Shown: positions 25,384-33,878 of the stretch, piece after piece
How the letters are laid out: each line of letters opens with the position of its first letter
How positions within the stretch are numbered: position 1 is the stretch's first letter
Assembly: GCA_964580995.1 (NCBI GenBank)
Contig: CAZOMV010000062.1
Location: 1-33,931, forward strand
Direction: 5' to 3'
From: JAKJEP01 sp964580995
GTDB lineage: Bacteria; Planctomycetota; Phycisphaerae; Sedimentisphaerales; SM23-30
DNA length: 33,931 nucleotides
The notes under the pieces: generated by a model
Databases searched by the model: none
The model's input: only the letters and a program-made list of their open reading frames with translations
What the model was told of the DNA's origin: nothing
Program-made: the position numbers and the translations under genes

Positions 25384-26742
25384 ATGTTTAAAGTTTGTGA
25401 TCTTGTTGAAAATGTGGAACAGTCTGACGAACCTCCGTCTAGTACCGTCTCCTGCCGAGCCGATGCTGAGGAAGGCTCTGCCGCCCCGGAGATCGGGCAT
25501 CTGAGAAAGAACGGATGCTGGAACGACTGGAAATGGCAGATGAGCAATCGGATTCGGAACCTCTCTCAATTGCTCGCCTTTTTCCCCGCCTTAAAAAATG
25601 AATTTGACCTTTCGAACGTTATTAAGAAGTATCCTCTGGCTATCACTCCCTATTATGCCTCTTTGATCCGCCGGCTGGACGATTCGGACCCGATTTTCGC
25701 CCAGAGTGTGCCGCAAAGCCGGGAGTTGGAGTACCTGGATTGCCTGAGCGAAGACCCCCTGGAGGAAAACGAAGATATGCCGGTGCCCGGCCTGGTTCAT
25801 CGGTACCCGGACCGTGCGCTCCTGATTATTACGACCACGTGCAGCACCTACTGCCGCCATTGCACCCGCAAGCGAGTGGCCGGCACGCGGGAAACCTCTA
25901 TTTCCCCCCGCCGGCTGGCTCAGGTGTCCGCCTATCTGAATGCCCATCCGGAAATTTCGGATGTGATCGTATCGGGCGGCGACCCGCTGACCATGCCCAC
26001 CGAAGCCCTGGAAAAAGTGTTGAGTACCCTGCGGAGTATCCCCAGCGTGGAGATTATCCGGATTGGTACGCGCACGCCGGTGGTATTGCCCCAGCGGATC
26101 ACGGACGAGCTGACGGATATGCTCCGCAAATATCATCCGTTGTGGATCAATACCCACTTTAACCATCCCAACGAACTGACGCCGGAAGCAGCCCAGGCCT
26201 GTGCCAAGCTGGCCAACGTCGGCATCCCGCTGGGCAACCAGTCGGTTTTGTTACGCGGCGTGAATGATGAGCCGGCGGTCTATGAACAGTTGTGCCGCGG
26301 TCTGGTCCGGATGCGGGTTCGCCCCTATTACCTGTTCCAGTGCGACCTGGTAAAAGGCGTGGAACACTTCCGAACTCCCCTGAGCCGGGGTATTGAAATG
26401 ATGGAATATCTGCGCGGCCGCCTCAGCGGTCTGGCGATTCCCACTTTTGTTGTGGATGCCCCGCATGGCGGCGGGAAAATACCGGTGCTGCCCAATTATA
26501 TCGTTTCGGTCAGCCCCACCCATACCGTCCTGCGGAACTTTGAAGGTATGCTGGTGAATTACCCCGAACCGGGCACGAATAACGCAGCGCCCCCCCAGCC
26601 GGGTAAGCACTCCTTATCGTCGGTCTGGGACCTGGCCACGGGCCGATCGTCCGCGATTGTTCCGGGTAACACCAAACGCTACCAGAGACGGAAAACCATC
26701 GTGAAAAACGAGGGGTCTGCGGCTATTCAGGAAAAATTTTAA
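25384..26742 (+). CDS. kamA: L-lysine 2,3-aminomutase (radical SAM, PLP-dependent)
   Basis: KamA interconverts L-lysine and L-beta-lysine using S-adenosylmethionine, a 4Fe-4S cluster and PLP. The 452-aa protein has the family's WNDWKWQMSNRI opening, ITPYYASLI, a PVPGLVHRYPDRALL block, the cluster motif CSTYCRHC (Cys153, 157, 160), VSGGDPLTMP, and the PLP lysine Lys365 in HGGGKIPVLPNY. Asp321 (QCDLVKG) and Asp358 (FVVDAP) match the two aspartates that hold the lysine side chain in lysine enzymes and differ in glutamate 2,3-aminomutase, so lysine is the likely substrate. The C-terminal CxCxxC zinc motif of the Clostridium enzyme is absent. AAGGAA at 25369-25374 supports the ATG at 25384 over the TTG at 25357 and the ATG at 25375. 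First gene of a putative four-gene cluster. Confidence 0.92.
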   Translation: MFKVCDLVENVEQSDEPPSSTVSCRADAEEGSAAPEIGHLRKNGCWNDWKWQMSNRIRNLSQLLAFFPALKNEFDLSNVIKKYPLAITPYYASLIRRLDDSDPIFAQSVPQSRELEYLDCLSEDPLEENEDMPVPGLVHRYPDRALLIITTTCSTYCRHCTRKRVAGTRETSISPRRLAQVSAYLNAHPEISDVIVSGGDPLTMPTEALEKVLSTLRSIPSVEIIRIGTRTPVVLPQRITDELTDMLRKYHPLWINTHFNHPNELTPEAAQACAKLANVGIPLGNQSVLLRGVNDEPAVYEQLCRGLVRMRVRPYYLFQCDLVKGVEHFRTPLSRGIEMMEYLRGRLSGLAIPTFVVDAPHGGGKIPVLPNYIVSVSPTHTVLRNFEGMLVNYPEPGTNNAAPPQPGKHSLSSVWDLATGRSSAIVPGNTKRYQRRKTIVKNEGSAAIQEKF

Positions 26743-26886
26743 TCCCTGCCTGATACTCCCCCCTAAGCTGGAATCCGCTATGGAGATTGACAGAACCGCC
26801 AAAAGTCGGTATGGATATCCAAAAACGGCTCTGGCTCCCCACTAACAAGGGGTCGAAGAGCTTTTGACGCTGGCGTCGGAGATTGT
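26743..26886 (+). promoter_or_regulatory. Spacer with possible promoter and dispersed repeat
   Basis: TTGACA (26787-26792) lies 17 nt before TATGGA (26810-26815), a good -35 with a poor -10. If used, the transcript would start near 26822 and place the whole 53-bp repeat (26825-26877) in the leader of the first ATP-grasp gene. Confidence 0.25.
26825..26877 (+). repeat. 53-bp dispersed repeat with two hairpins, copy 1
   Basis: It matches the reverse complement of 33879-33931 at 49 of 53 positions. It can fold as GCTCT/AGAGC enclosing CCCC/GGGG with an 8-nt loop, followed by the palindrome GACGCTGGCGTC. It ends 9 nt before the ATP-grasp start codon and overlaps the place where a ribosome-binding site should be. 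Confidence 0.85.
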
Positions 26887-27879
26887 ATGATTATCGGACT
26901 GACATATGATTTACGAATCGATTACCTAAACTCCGGTTACTCCCAGGAGGATGTGGCAGAGTTCGATTCCGAAGAAACTATTAATTCCCTGGAGGAAACT
27001 ATCCGCGGTCTGGGATATCAGACCGACCGGATCGGGAATGTCTATGCGTTGATTTCCCGGCTGGCCGCCGGCGATAAATGGGATCTGGTTTTCAATTTTG
27101 CCGAAGGCTTATATGGCCGATGCCGGGAATCGCAGGTGCCGGCCCTTTTGGAGGCCTACCAGATCGGATATACCTTTTCCGATCCGCTGGTCTGCGACAT
27201 TACCCTGGACAAAAGCTTTGCCAAACGGATTGTCCGGGATGCCGGACTGGCCACCCCCAAATTCAAAGTGGTCGAGTCTGTCGATGATGTACACGATATT
27301 TCCCTGTCGTATCCCCTTTTCGCCAAACCGTTGGCCGAAGGGACCGGAAAAGGTATCGACCAGAATTCACAGATTGAATCGCCGGACCAGCTTCGACGGG
27401 TTTGTGAGAATTTATTGAAGCGGTATTCCCAGCCGGTCCTGGTGGAAGAATTCCTTCCCGGCCGGGAGTTCACGGCGGCCATTCTGGGCAACGGAATGGA
27501 TGCCCACCTGCTGGGCATCATGGAGATTATCATCCCCCAGGATGACAAGGCCATCTATTCCTTCGATGCCAAGGAACGGTGCGATGAGCTGGTTAAATAC
27601 CGGCCCTGCCCACCCGGTGCGCTTTACCAGCAAATCGAGCGGCTGGCCCTGGATTCGTTCCGGGTCTTGCAGTGCCGGGATACCGCCCGGGTCGATATCC
27701 GCTGCGATGAAAAAGGAATCCCCTGTTTCCTGGAAATTAATCCGATGCCCGGCCTTCATCCCCACCATTCCGATCTGCCGATGATTGCCACGCAGGAAGG
27801 GATGAGCTACCGCGACCTGATTGGAACGATTATTAGTAATGCCCTGAAAAGGCTCTCCACACGGACGGCAGCTACCTAA
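26887..27879 (+). CDS. ATP-grasp ligase, D-Ala-D-Ala ligase-like (first)
   Basis: A 330-aa ATP-grasp protein. These enzymes activate a carboxylate as an acyl phosphate and join it to an amine. Visible are an N-terminal Rossmann-like domain (GLTYDLR; WDLVFNFAEGLYG), an ATP-binding segment (YPLFAKPLAEGTGKGID), VLVEEFLPGREFTAAIL, RVDIRCD, and the metal-binding FLEINPMPGLHPHHSDLPMI. The Gly-rich loop GTGKG replaces the GSSxGV of true cell-wall Ddl, and the length is near Ddl (about 300-360). Given the neighbours, it is more likely a peptide or amino-acid ligase outside cell-wall synthesis. Its TAA overlaps the ATG of the next gene by one base, indicating co-translation. Confidence 0.88.
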   Translation: MIIGLTYDLRIDYLNSGYSQEDVAEFDSEETINSLEETIRGLGYQTDRIGNVYALISRLAAGDKWDLVFNFAEGLYGRCRESQVPALLEAYQIGYTFSDPLVCDITLDKSFAKRIVRDAGLATPKFKVVESVDDVHDISLSYPLFAKPLAEGTGKGIDQNSQIESPDQLRRVCENLLKRYSQPVLVEEFLPGREFTAAILGNGMDAHLLGIMEIIIPQDDKAIYSFDAKERCDELVKYRPCPPGALYQQIERLALDSFRVLQCRDTARVDIRCDEKGIPCFLEINPMPGLHPHHSDLPMIATQEGMSYRDLIGTIISNALKRLSTRTAAT

Positions 27880-28901
27880 TGTCCGATATACTGGTACTCC
27901 ATAACGCTGTAGATAAAATCGCCACCGCCGATGACCGGGGATTGGCTGTGTTCGAGGAAAGCAATACCAGTCTGATGGGGCAGGTCGCCTCCGTTACGGG
28001 TGCACTGAAAACTTTGGGCATAAGCTATCAGGTCAAAAGTGTCGAATCCCTGGGCCAGTTACCCGATCTTATCCTGCACAACCACCAGAAAATCATCTTC
28101 AACCTGGTGGAGGAACTTCCCGGTGATATGTTGCACGCCTGTTATGTCCCGGCCTTGTGCCGGACCTTTGGCCGGGCCTGCACCGGCAGCGACACCCCCG
28201 CCCTGCTCCTGGCCCAAAATAAATGGCACACGAAAGCCATCCTCAAAGCTGGGAATATCCCCATTCCCCAGGGTACCATTGTACCTCCCGGCCAACCAAT
28301 GGATGTAAGAGACTTACCCGAGGGGAAATATTTCGTTAAGCCGGTCTTTTCGGACGCCAGCGAAGGAATCGACGCCCAGTCGGTGGTTGACCTGCCGGGG
28401 CCGGCTATGGAGGAAGCCATCCGGCGAATCCATGCACGCCAGCAACAGCCGGCGCTGGTGGAACAGTTTATTCCCAACCGGGAGCTGAATGTCTCCGTAC
28501 TCCAGGACAAGGACAAGATTCAAGTTCTGCCCCTGGCGGAAATTGTTTTTGGCGATTATTACCGCGATAAACCGCGAATCGTCGATTACGCCGCCAAATG
28601 GCACACCGAAACCCCTGCTTATACCAATACCAATCGGGTGATCCCCGCTCCTTTGTCCCAGCCGGTCGCGGACCGGGTGCGACAAACTGCCCTGGCCGCC
28701 TGGCACGCTCTCGGTTGCCAGGATTATGTGCGGGTGGACTTCCGGCTGGACGATCGGGAGCGGCCGTTTGTGCTGGAGGTCAATACCAATCCCGATATCT
28801 CCCCCGAAGCCGGATTCGCCGCCGCGCTGGCCGCCGCCGGCATACATTATGTTACCTTTATTGAAACCGTCGTGAACAACGCCTCCCTGCGAAAACCCTG
28901 A
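27879..28901 (+). CDS. ATP-grasp ligase, D-Ala-D-Ala ligase-like (second)
   Basis: A 340-aa ATP-grasp protein clearly different from its neighbour, so not a recent duplicate. Motifs are IFNLVEELPGDM, the substrate-domain segment CTGSDTPALLLAQNKWHTKA, YFVKPVFSDASEGID, ALVEQFIPNRELNVSVL, RVDFRLDD and FVLEVNTNPDISPEAGFAAA. The metal-binding Glu and Asn (EVNTNP) are kept, so it should be active. It begins within the stop of the first ligase (TAATG). Two distinct ligases in tandem suggest two successive amide bonds, or one heteromeric enzyme. Substrates are unknown; beta-lysine from KamA is the obvious candidate. Confidence 0.88.
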   Translation: MSDILVLHNAVDKIATADDRGLAVFEESNTSLMGQVASVTGALKTLGISYQVKSVESLGQLPDLILHNHQKIIFNLVEELPGDMLHACYVPALCRTFGRACTGSDTPALLLAQNKWHTKAILKAGNIPIPQGTIVPPGQPMDVRDLPEGKYFVKPVFSDASEGIDAQSVVDLPGPAMEEAIRRIHARQQQPALVEQFIPNRELNVSVLQDKDKIQVLPLAEIVFGDYYRDKPRIVDYAAKWHTETPAYTNTNRVIPAPLSQPVADRVRQTALAAWHALGCQDYVRVDFRLDDRERPFVLEVNTNPDISPEAGFAAALAAAGIHYVTFIETVVNNASLRKP

Positions 28902-28925
28902 TTTTTTTCAGTAAGAGAAATACCT

Positions 28926-29420
28926 ATGCCTGATGACCCCATTGTAAAAGGAATTCGTCGAGTTAGACCGGAAGACAAAGCACCCGTTATGGCTCTTTTA
29001 AAGGATACCGGCTTTTTCCGGCCCGACGAACTGGTGATTGCCGAGGAAGTCTTTGATGATGCCCTGGCCAAAGGGCCGCAGGGAGATTACCAGTCTTTTG
29101 TCGCCACCGAAGGTGCTCAAACCATCGGCTGGGTCTGTTTCGGGCAGACTCCCTGCACCCTAGGTACCTTTGACATCTACTGGGTGGCGGTGAACCCCAA
29201 GTACCAGGGCCGCGGCATAGGAAAATCCCTGATTCACTACGCCATGACCTGCATTCAAAACCACCAGGGCCGCCTAATCGTCGTGGAAACCTCCGGAAAC
29301 CCCCGCTATATCGCAACCCGCCGCTTTTACGAATCCCTCGGCTATATCCAGGAAGCCTGCCTCAAAGACTTCTATGCCATCGGGGATGACAAAATCATCT
29401 ACATTTACCGAAGTTGTTAA
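28926..29420 (+). CDS. GNAT-family N-acetyltransferase
   Basis: A 164-aa protein with the GCN5-related acetyltransferase fold, which moves an acyl group from acyl-CoA to an amine. The acyl-CoA motif is visible as DIYWVAVNPKYQGRGIGKSL, with the pyrophosphate loop Q94-G-R-G-I-G99; motif B follows as VVETSGNPRYIATRRFYESL, then GYIQEACLKDFY. It starts 24 nt after the second ATP-grasp gene with a weak AAGAGA ahead. By position it may acetylate the cluster's product. A beta-lysine acetyltransferase (AblB-type) role is conceivable, but I see no sequence feature that proves it. Confidence 0.88.
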   Translation: MPDDPIVKGIRRVRPEDKAPVMALLKDTGFFRPDELVIAEEVFDDALAKGPQGDYQSFVATEGAQTIGWVCFGQTPCTLGTFDIYWVAVNPKYQGRGIGKSLIHYAMTCIQNHQGRLIVVETSGNPRYIATRRFYESLGYIQEACLKDFYAIGDDKIIYIYRSC

Positions 29421-29494
29421 AACATTTACCATCATAACAACATCGGCCCTTTCGCTGCATAAATCTCTATAATATCAGGGTTTACATAGTAGCA

Positions 29495-29523
29495 TTGACA
29501 ATACGGCTCTTATTTTGTATAAA
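29495..29523 (+). promoter_or_regulatory. Strong sigma-70-type promoter of the GH5 gene
   Basis: A perfect TTGACA (29495-29500), a 17-nt spacer and TATAAA (29518-29523, 5 of 6). Initiation near 29530 would give a very short leader that opens directly with the ribosome-binding site AAGGAGGAG (29533-29541), 9 nt before the ATG. This is the best transcription and translation signal in the window. Confidence 0.7.
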
Positions 29524-29550
29524 GGTATATAGAAGGAGGAGCAACGAAAA

Positions 29551-32289
29551 ATGTATAACATACGAAAAAACAGTAAGCAATATATACTTATGCTTCTGGC
29601 TGCGCTATCGGTGGTTATGGGTTCCGGACAAAAGGTTTCTTCGAAAAATACGGAATTTATTACCACGACGGGCAATTTCCTGACCATCGGCACAGAATCG
29701 AAACCCTGGTTTTATGTGGGTGCGAATAATTATTATATCGGCATTGATAATAGCAGTCCGTCAACCGTTGACGAATTGATGGCCGATATGGTCCAGATGA
29801 ATTTGGGGGTACTCAGGATATGGGGATTCAATGACGATCAAAATAAAACCACAAAGCTGCAAGGCCCTAATGCCGGAGATTTTCTGGAAGCCAACTTCCA
29901 AATGCTTGATTATGTTTTATATCAGGCTGACCGCCATGATATACGAATCATATTGCCGTTGACAAATTACTGGAATGATTATGGGGGGATGCGCCAATAC
30001 GTGCAGTGGGCCGGGGATGCCACAGCCACCGCGGATGAATTTTATGGTAATTCACAGGCACAGATTTATTTCCGTAATTTTATTTCTCATCTGGCGAACC
30101 GGGTCAACACCTATAATCAGCGGATTTACAAGGAGGACCCCACCATTTTGGCATGGCAGTTGGCAAATGAGCCGGAATATCCCACGGATACCAACACGGC
30201 CAACGGCAGTATCCTTACCAACTGGATCCATGATACGGCGGATTATCTGAAAAACACAATTGGCGTGAAGCAACTGGTTACAACCGGTATGGAAGGATTC
30301 TATGACTCGGGCAACAGCAGCAAGGGCGGGCAAAGCTGGTTTGACAACAAAGGGACGGATTTCATTATCCAGCATTCGGGCTTGGGGATTGATCTGACGG
30401 GCTTTCACATTTACGCCGATCACTGGAATCTGACGCAGGCTCAATGTGAAAAGTGGATCGTTAACCATATACGGGATGCCCGCCGCCATAGCCAGCTTGG
30501 AAAACCTGTCATTATGGATGAATACGGCCGGATGGTACCGCAGCACACCATGGCGGAAAGAAATGATGCTTTCAAAAGATACCTCCATACCGCCTACCGA
30601 GAGATGATCAGCGGAAGCAACTTCTGGATTTTATACCATGATGCCTATCCTAATTACGACAATTTCGGAGTCTATTATCCCCAGGATCAGGAAACCGCTT
30701 CGATTTTCATCCGACATGCGAAAAAGGTGAAGTTTCTCAATGAAACCGGGATCCATCAGCTTTTCAGTTTCGAAGAAGATGAGGAGGGATTCACCAAGGT
30801 ATATACCGAAGGGGGAATAATCGATCTCATCGAACGCAAAGATGAACCGTCCTGGAATAGAACACAAGATGGTGTCTTGTGCATTCCGTGCCGTTTCGGA
30901 TCTCCCGGCGACAAGGCCATGGTCGGGGCGGAGACAAAAGATCCGCTCAGCGGCACAGCCGGGATCAATGTGTCCGATTATGGGTACCGGACTTTATTGA
31001 TGCGTGTTATGGTTCAGTCAAACTCCGCGTATAATAACGGAGATATCGATATTAAAATGTACGATAAAACCGGTTCGGAATGGCTATATCGCAGCGGCCC
31101 TGTATCAAGCATAGTAGCCGCAGACAGATGGTATGAAATACCATGGAATACCGCTGAATCCGGCAATTTGGCAGATCTCAAAGAGCTGGGAATCGATATT
31201 TATGCAAACCATCCGTTTGACGGTGCTGTTTATATTGATTTTGTCGGCGGAGATATCACTGACACAACGGATAATACCCTGGCAACGGCCAACCTGAAGG
31301 ATGTGGATTCCGGAACGACAAGCCCGCAGGGCAATTATCGCTGGCTGGATATTGCCGATCAGGTTTATGATCCCTCCTATCAGGCAGATTATGATTATAC
31401 GCAGGCCGATGTCCGGGTCACTTTTCACCATGACGAAAGATTGTTGTATGGGACCCTGACTGCCAGGAATTTAAAGCCGAATTTCGCTTATCAATGTAAG
31501 TTGGCAGGTCTGCCGGAAACAGATCTCAACGCCAACGAAAATATCGGCTTGACCGGCAGGTGGTGGCAGGAAGAATGGAGTTCGGCAGGCCAGACATGGA
31601 TCAATGGCCAGAATTTGAATAATAAAGGCGACGGAACTTCGCCCAATCCCAATGACCTGGTATACTTTAGCCGTCGAGATATCCCCGACCCGAACAGTCC
31701 TACCGGTAAAAAATACCGGTATAGCGGGTATCTTGTTTTTGATTATTTTATAACCGACGAGTGGGGCAATGCCGTGTTGAGCTTTGAAGCCGACAGTTCG
31801 TATCATGTACTATGGAAAACAACCCAGCGAAGCCGAACATCCGCTGACGGGCCGATAAAAAGCCTCACGTTCGATCCCAATACGGATTCGCCCGCGTACA
31901 ATGTTGATTACGCGCAGGCTACGGCCCAACTTTTCGGGGAGTGGGAAAGACTTCCGGTGGGAGGTGTGAGGCTATCGGTCGGTTCTTATCATGCCCAATT
32001 CATCCTTACCGAAGAATCCTTTCACGGCAGCGGCCTGGCAGGCGGCTGGGCAGCGGCTGTAGGCTCGCCGGTAACATTTACTATTCTGCCCGCCATTTTT
32101 TATAGTGACTTTAATTATGATGGCTACGTTGATCTAATCGATTTTTCAACCCTGGCCACCGCTTGGCAGACCGGCCAGGGGGATCCCCAATGGAATCCTT
32201 TGTGTGATATAAATGAACCAAGCGACAATATTGTCAATCAACTGGACTTGCAGGCTTTTCTGGTAGAATGGCTTTCTCGTCAACCATAA
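29551..32289 (+). CDS. Secreted GH5 endo-beta-1,4-mannanase-like enzyme with dockerin-like tail
   Basis: A 912-aa secreted glycoside hydrolase. A signal peptide covers about residues 1-30 (KQYILMLLAALSVVMGSG). The catalytic (beta/alpha)8 barrel (~35-395) has WQLANEPE with acid/base Glu207, GFHIYADHW, and VIMDEYGR with nucleophile Glu324, as in GH5 enzymes of the mannanase type. Residues ~425-570 look like a galactose-binding-like carbohydrate module (DIDIKMYDKTG; AVYIDFVGGDI). A second module (~590-850) contains LTARNLKPNFAYQCKLAGLP and IGLTGRWWQEEW and is not one I can name. The tail (from Asp853, DFNYDGYVDLIDFSTLATAW, then LQAFLVEWL) is a dockerin-like pair of EF-hand helices. The base composition is more AT-rich than that of the neighbours. 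It likely attacks mannan-type hemicellulose outside the cell. Confidence 0.88.
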   Translation: MYNIRKNSKQYILMLLAALSVVMGSGQKVSSKNTEFITTTGNFLTIGTESKPWFYVGANNYYIGIDNSSPSTVDELMADMVQMNLGVLRIWGFNDDQNKTTKLQGPNAGDFLEANFQMLDYVLYQADRHDIRIILPLTNYWNDYGGMRQYVQWAGDATATADEFYGNSQAQIYFRNFISHLANRVNTYNQRIYKEDPTILAWQLANEPEYPTDTNTANGSILTNWIHDTADYLKNTIGVKQLVTTGMEGFYDSGNSSKGGQSWFDNKGTDFIIQHSGLGIDLTGFHIYADHWNLTQAQCEKWIVNHIRDARRHSQLGKPVIMDEYGRMVPQHTMAERNDAFKRYLHTAYREMISGSNFWILYHDAYPNYDNFGVYYPQDQETASIFIRHAKKVKFLNETGIHQLFSFEEDEEGFTKVYTEGGIIDLIERKDEPSWNRTQDGVLCIPCRFGSPGDKAMVGAETKDPLSGTAGINVSDYGYRTLLMRVMVQSNSAYNNGDIDIKMYDKTGSEWLYRSGPVSSIVAADRWYEIPWNTAESGNLADLKELGIDIYANHPFDGAVYIDFVGGDITDTTDNTLATANLKDVDSGTTSPQGNYRWLDIADQVYDPSYQADYDYTQADVRVTFHHDERLLYGTLTARNLKPNFAYQCKLAGLPETDLNANENIGLTGRWWQEEWSSAGQTWINGQNLNNKGDGTSPNPNDLVYFSRRDIPDPNSPTGKKYRYSGYLVFDYFITDEWGNAVLSFEADSSYHVLWKTTQRSRTSADGPIKSLTFDPNTDSPAYNVDYAQATAQLFGEWERLPVGGVRLSVGSYHAQFILTEESFHGSGLAGGWAAAVGSPVTFTILPAIFYSDFNYDGYVDLIDFSTLATAWQTGQGDPQWNPLCDINEPSDNIVNQLDLQAFLVEWLSRQP

Positions 32290-32304
32290 CACAGAAAAAA
32301 TCAT

Positions 32305-33849
32305 ATGAATGTTTCCGATGGTATAACTCCCAAAACTGCGACAGGGAACACGCCGCCGCCTTTTACCCTGGTCATCTTCGGCGCCTCCGGCGACCTCACC
32401 AGCCGCAAGCTCATCCCCGCCGTCTATAATCTTTTTAAACAAAACCTGCTGCCGGACACGTTCTCCATCCTCGGTTTCGCCCGGCATGAATATGATGACG
32501 AATCCTTTCGCCACCGGCTCCGCGAGGTACTGGAAAAGGTCAAATCCCAGACTCTCGATAACGCCGCCTGGGAACGGTTTGCCCGGAATATACATTATCA
32601 TCAAGCCCATTATGACCATCCCGCCGGCTATCAGGCCCTGCGGCAGAAAATCGAGCAAAATGCCTCGAAAAACAATACCCCAACCAACTGCTTATTCTAC
32701 CTGGCCACTCCTCCCGATGCCGTTACGCCGGTGGTGGAACAGCTTCACCAGGCGGGTTTTTCCCAGCCTCATTCGGACCGGGGCGGCTGGTCCCGGCTGA
32801 TTGTGGAGAAACCCTTCGGCCGCGACCTCGAATCCGCCCGCCAACTCAACCACACCATTAAAGCCGTTTTCCGGGAAGATCAAATCTACCGCATCGACCA
32901 TTACCTCGGCAAAGAAACGGTCCAGAACCTGCTGGTCTTCCGGTTTGCCAACATGATTTTCGAGCCGATCTGGAACCACAATTATATCGACCATGTCCAG
33001 ATTACCGTCAGCGAAACGCTGGGCGTGGAAGGCCGGGGGGCTTATTACGAACAAAGCGGCGCCCTGCGGGATATCGTGCAGAATCATATGATGCACCTGC
33101 TCTGCCTGGTCGCGATGGAGGCTCCGAATTCCCTGGATGCCGCCTCCGTCCGCAACGAAAAGGTGAAAGTACTCAAGGCGCTCCGCCCCATCCCCGCTGA
33201 ATGCGCCGCCAACGGTGTAGTTCGTGCCCAGTATTCCGCCGGCAATTATCTGGGGCAAAATATACCGGGTTATCTTCAGGAACCCGGCGTCGCCCCCGAT
33301 TCCGCCACGGAAACCTTCGCTGCCTTCAAAACCTTTGTCGATAACTGGCGCTGGGCGGATGTGCCCTTCTACCTCCGCACCGGTAAACGGATGCCGGCCC
33401 GCATCACCGAGATTGGCATTCATTTCAAACCCGTCCCGCGTATCCTGTTCAATGCCCCGAAATTCGGTCCTATGACCTCCAATATCCTGGCCATTCGCAT
33501 CCAGCCCAACGAAGGGATTTCCCTCCAGTTCCAGGTCAAGGAGCCGGGGCTGGGCATGAAGATCGATCCCTATAAAATGGACTTTAGCTACGGCCAGGCC
33601 TTCGGCCAGGAGCCGCCGGATGCCTACGAACGGCTCCTGCTTGACGCCGCCCTGGGCGACTCGACCCTCTTCACCCGTGATGATGAAGTCGAAACCGCCT
33701 GGTCCTTTCTCGACCCGATTCTCCAGGGCTGTTCCTGCCAAACGAAAAAGTTACCCGCTTACCCCGCCAGGTCCTGGGGCCCCCGGGAAGCAGACGACCT
33801 GATCGCCGCTGACGGCCGCGCCTGGCACCTGGTAAAAAGACCCAAATGA
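32305..33849 (+). CDS. zwf: Glucose-6-phosphate 1-dehydrogenase
   Basis: Zwf oxidises glucose 6-phosphate to 6-phosphogluconolactone with reduction of NADP+ or NAD+, the first step of the oxidative pentose phosphate pathway. The 514 aa match the family's usual length (about 490-510). The Rossmann motif GASGDLTSRKLIPA starts at Gly26, the active-site segment RIDHYLGKE has Asp198, His199 and Lys203, and the catalytic-His region reads ALRDIVQNHMMHLL; EKPFGRDLESA and YLRTGKRMPARITEI are also typical. It starts 15 nt after the GH5 stop without a clear Shine-Dalgarno, so it may be co-transcribed with that gene or driven from inside it. No 6-phosphogluconolactonase or gnd follows before the window ends. 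Confidence 0.97.
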   Translation: MNVSDGITPKTATGNTPPPFTLVIFGASGDLTSRKLIPAVYNLFKQNLLPDTFSILGFARHEYDDESFRHRLREVLEKVKSQTLDNAAWERFARNIHYHQAHYDHPAGYQALRQKIEQNASKNNTPTNCLFYLATPPDAVTPVVEQLHQAGFSQPHSDRGGWSRLIVEKPFGRDLESARQLNHTIKAVFREDQIYRIDHYLGKETVQNLLVFRFANMIFEPIWNHNYIDHVQITVSETLGVEGRGAYYEQSGALRDIVQNHMMHLLCLVAMEAPNSLDAASVRNEKVKVLKALRPIPAECAANGVVRAQYSAGNYLGQNIPGYLQEPGVAPDSATETFAAFKTFVDNWRWADVPFYLRTGKRMPARITEIGIHFKPVPRILFNAPKFGPMTSNILAIRIQPNEGISLQFQVKEPGLGMKIDPYKMDFSYGQAFGQEPPDAYERLLLDAALGDSTLFTRDDEVETAWSFLDPILQGCSCQTKKLPAYPARSWGPREADDLIAADGRAWHLVKRPK

Positions 33850-33878
33850 CCTGTTTGATTTTACCTTTTCCCAATATA

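Noticed and set aside
25591..26166. 191-aa minus-strand open frame
   Set aside because: Antisense to the radical SAM core of kamA.
32692..33741. 349-aa minus-strand open frame
   Set aside because: Antisense to zwf, whose family motifs are unambiguous.
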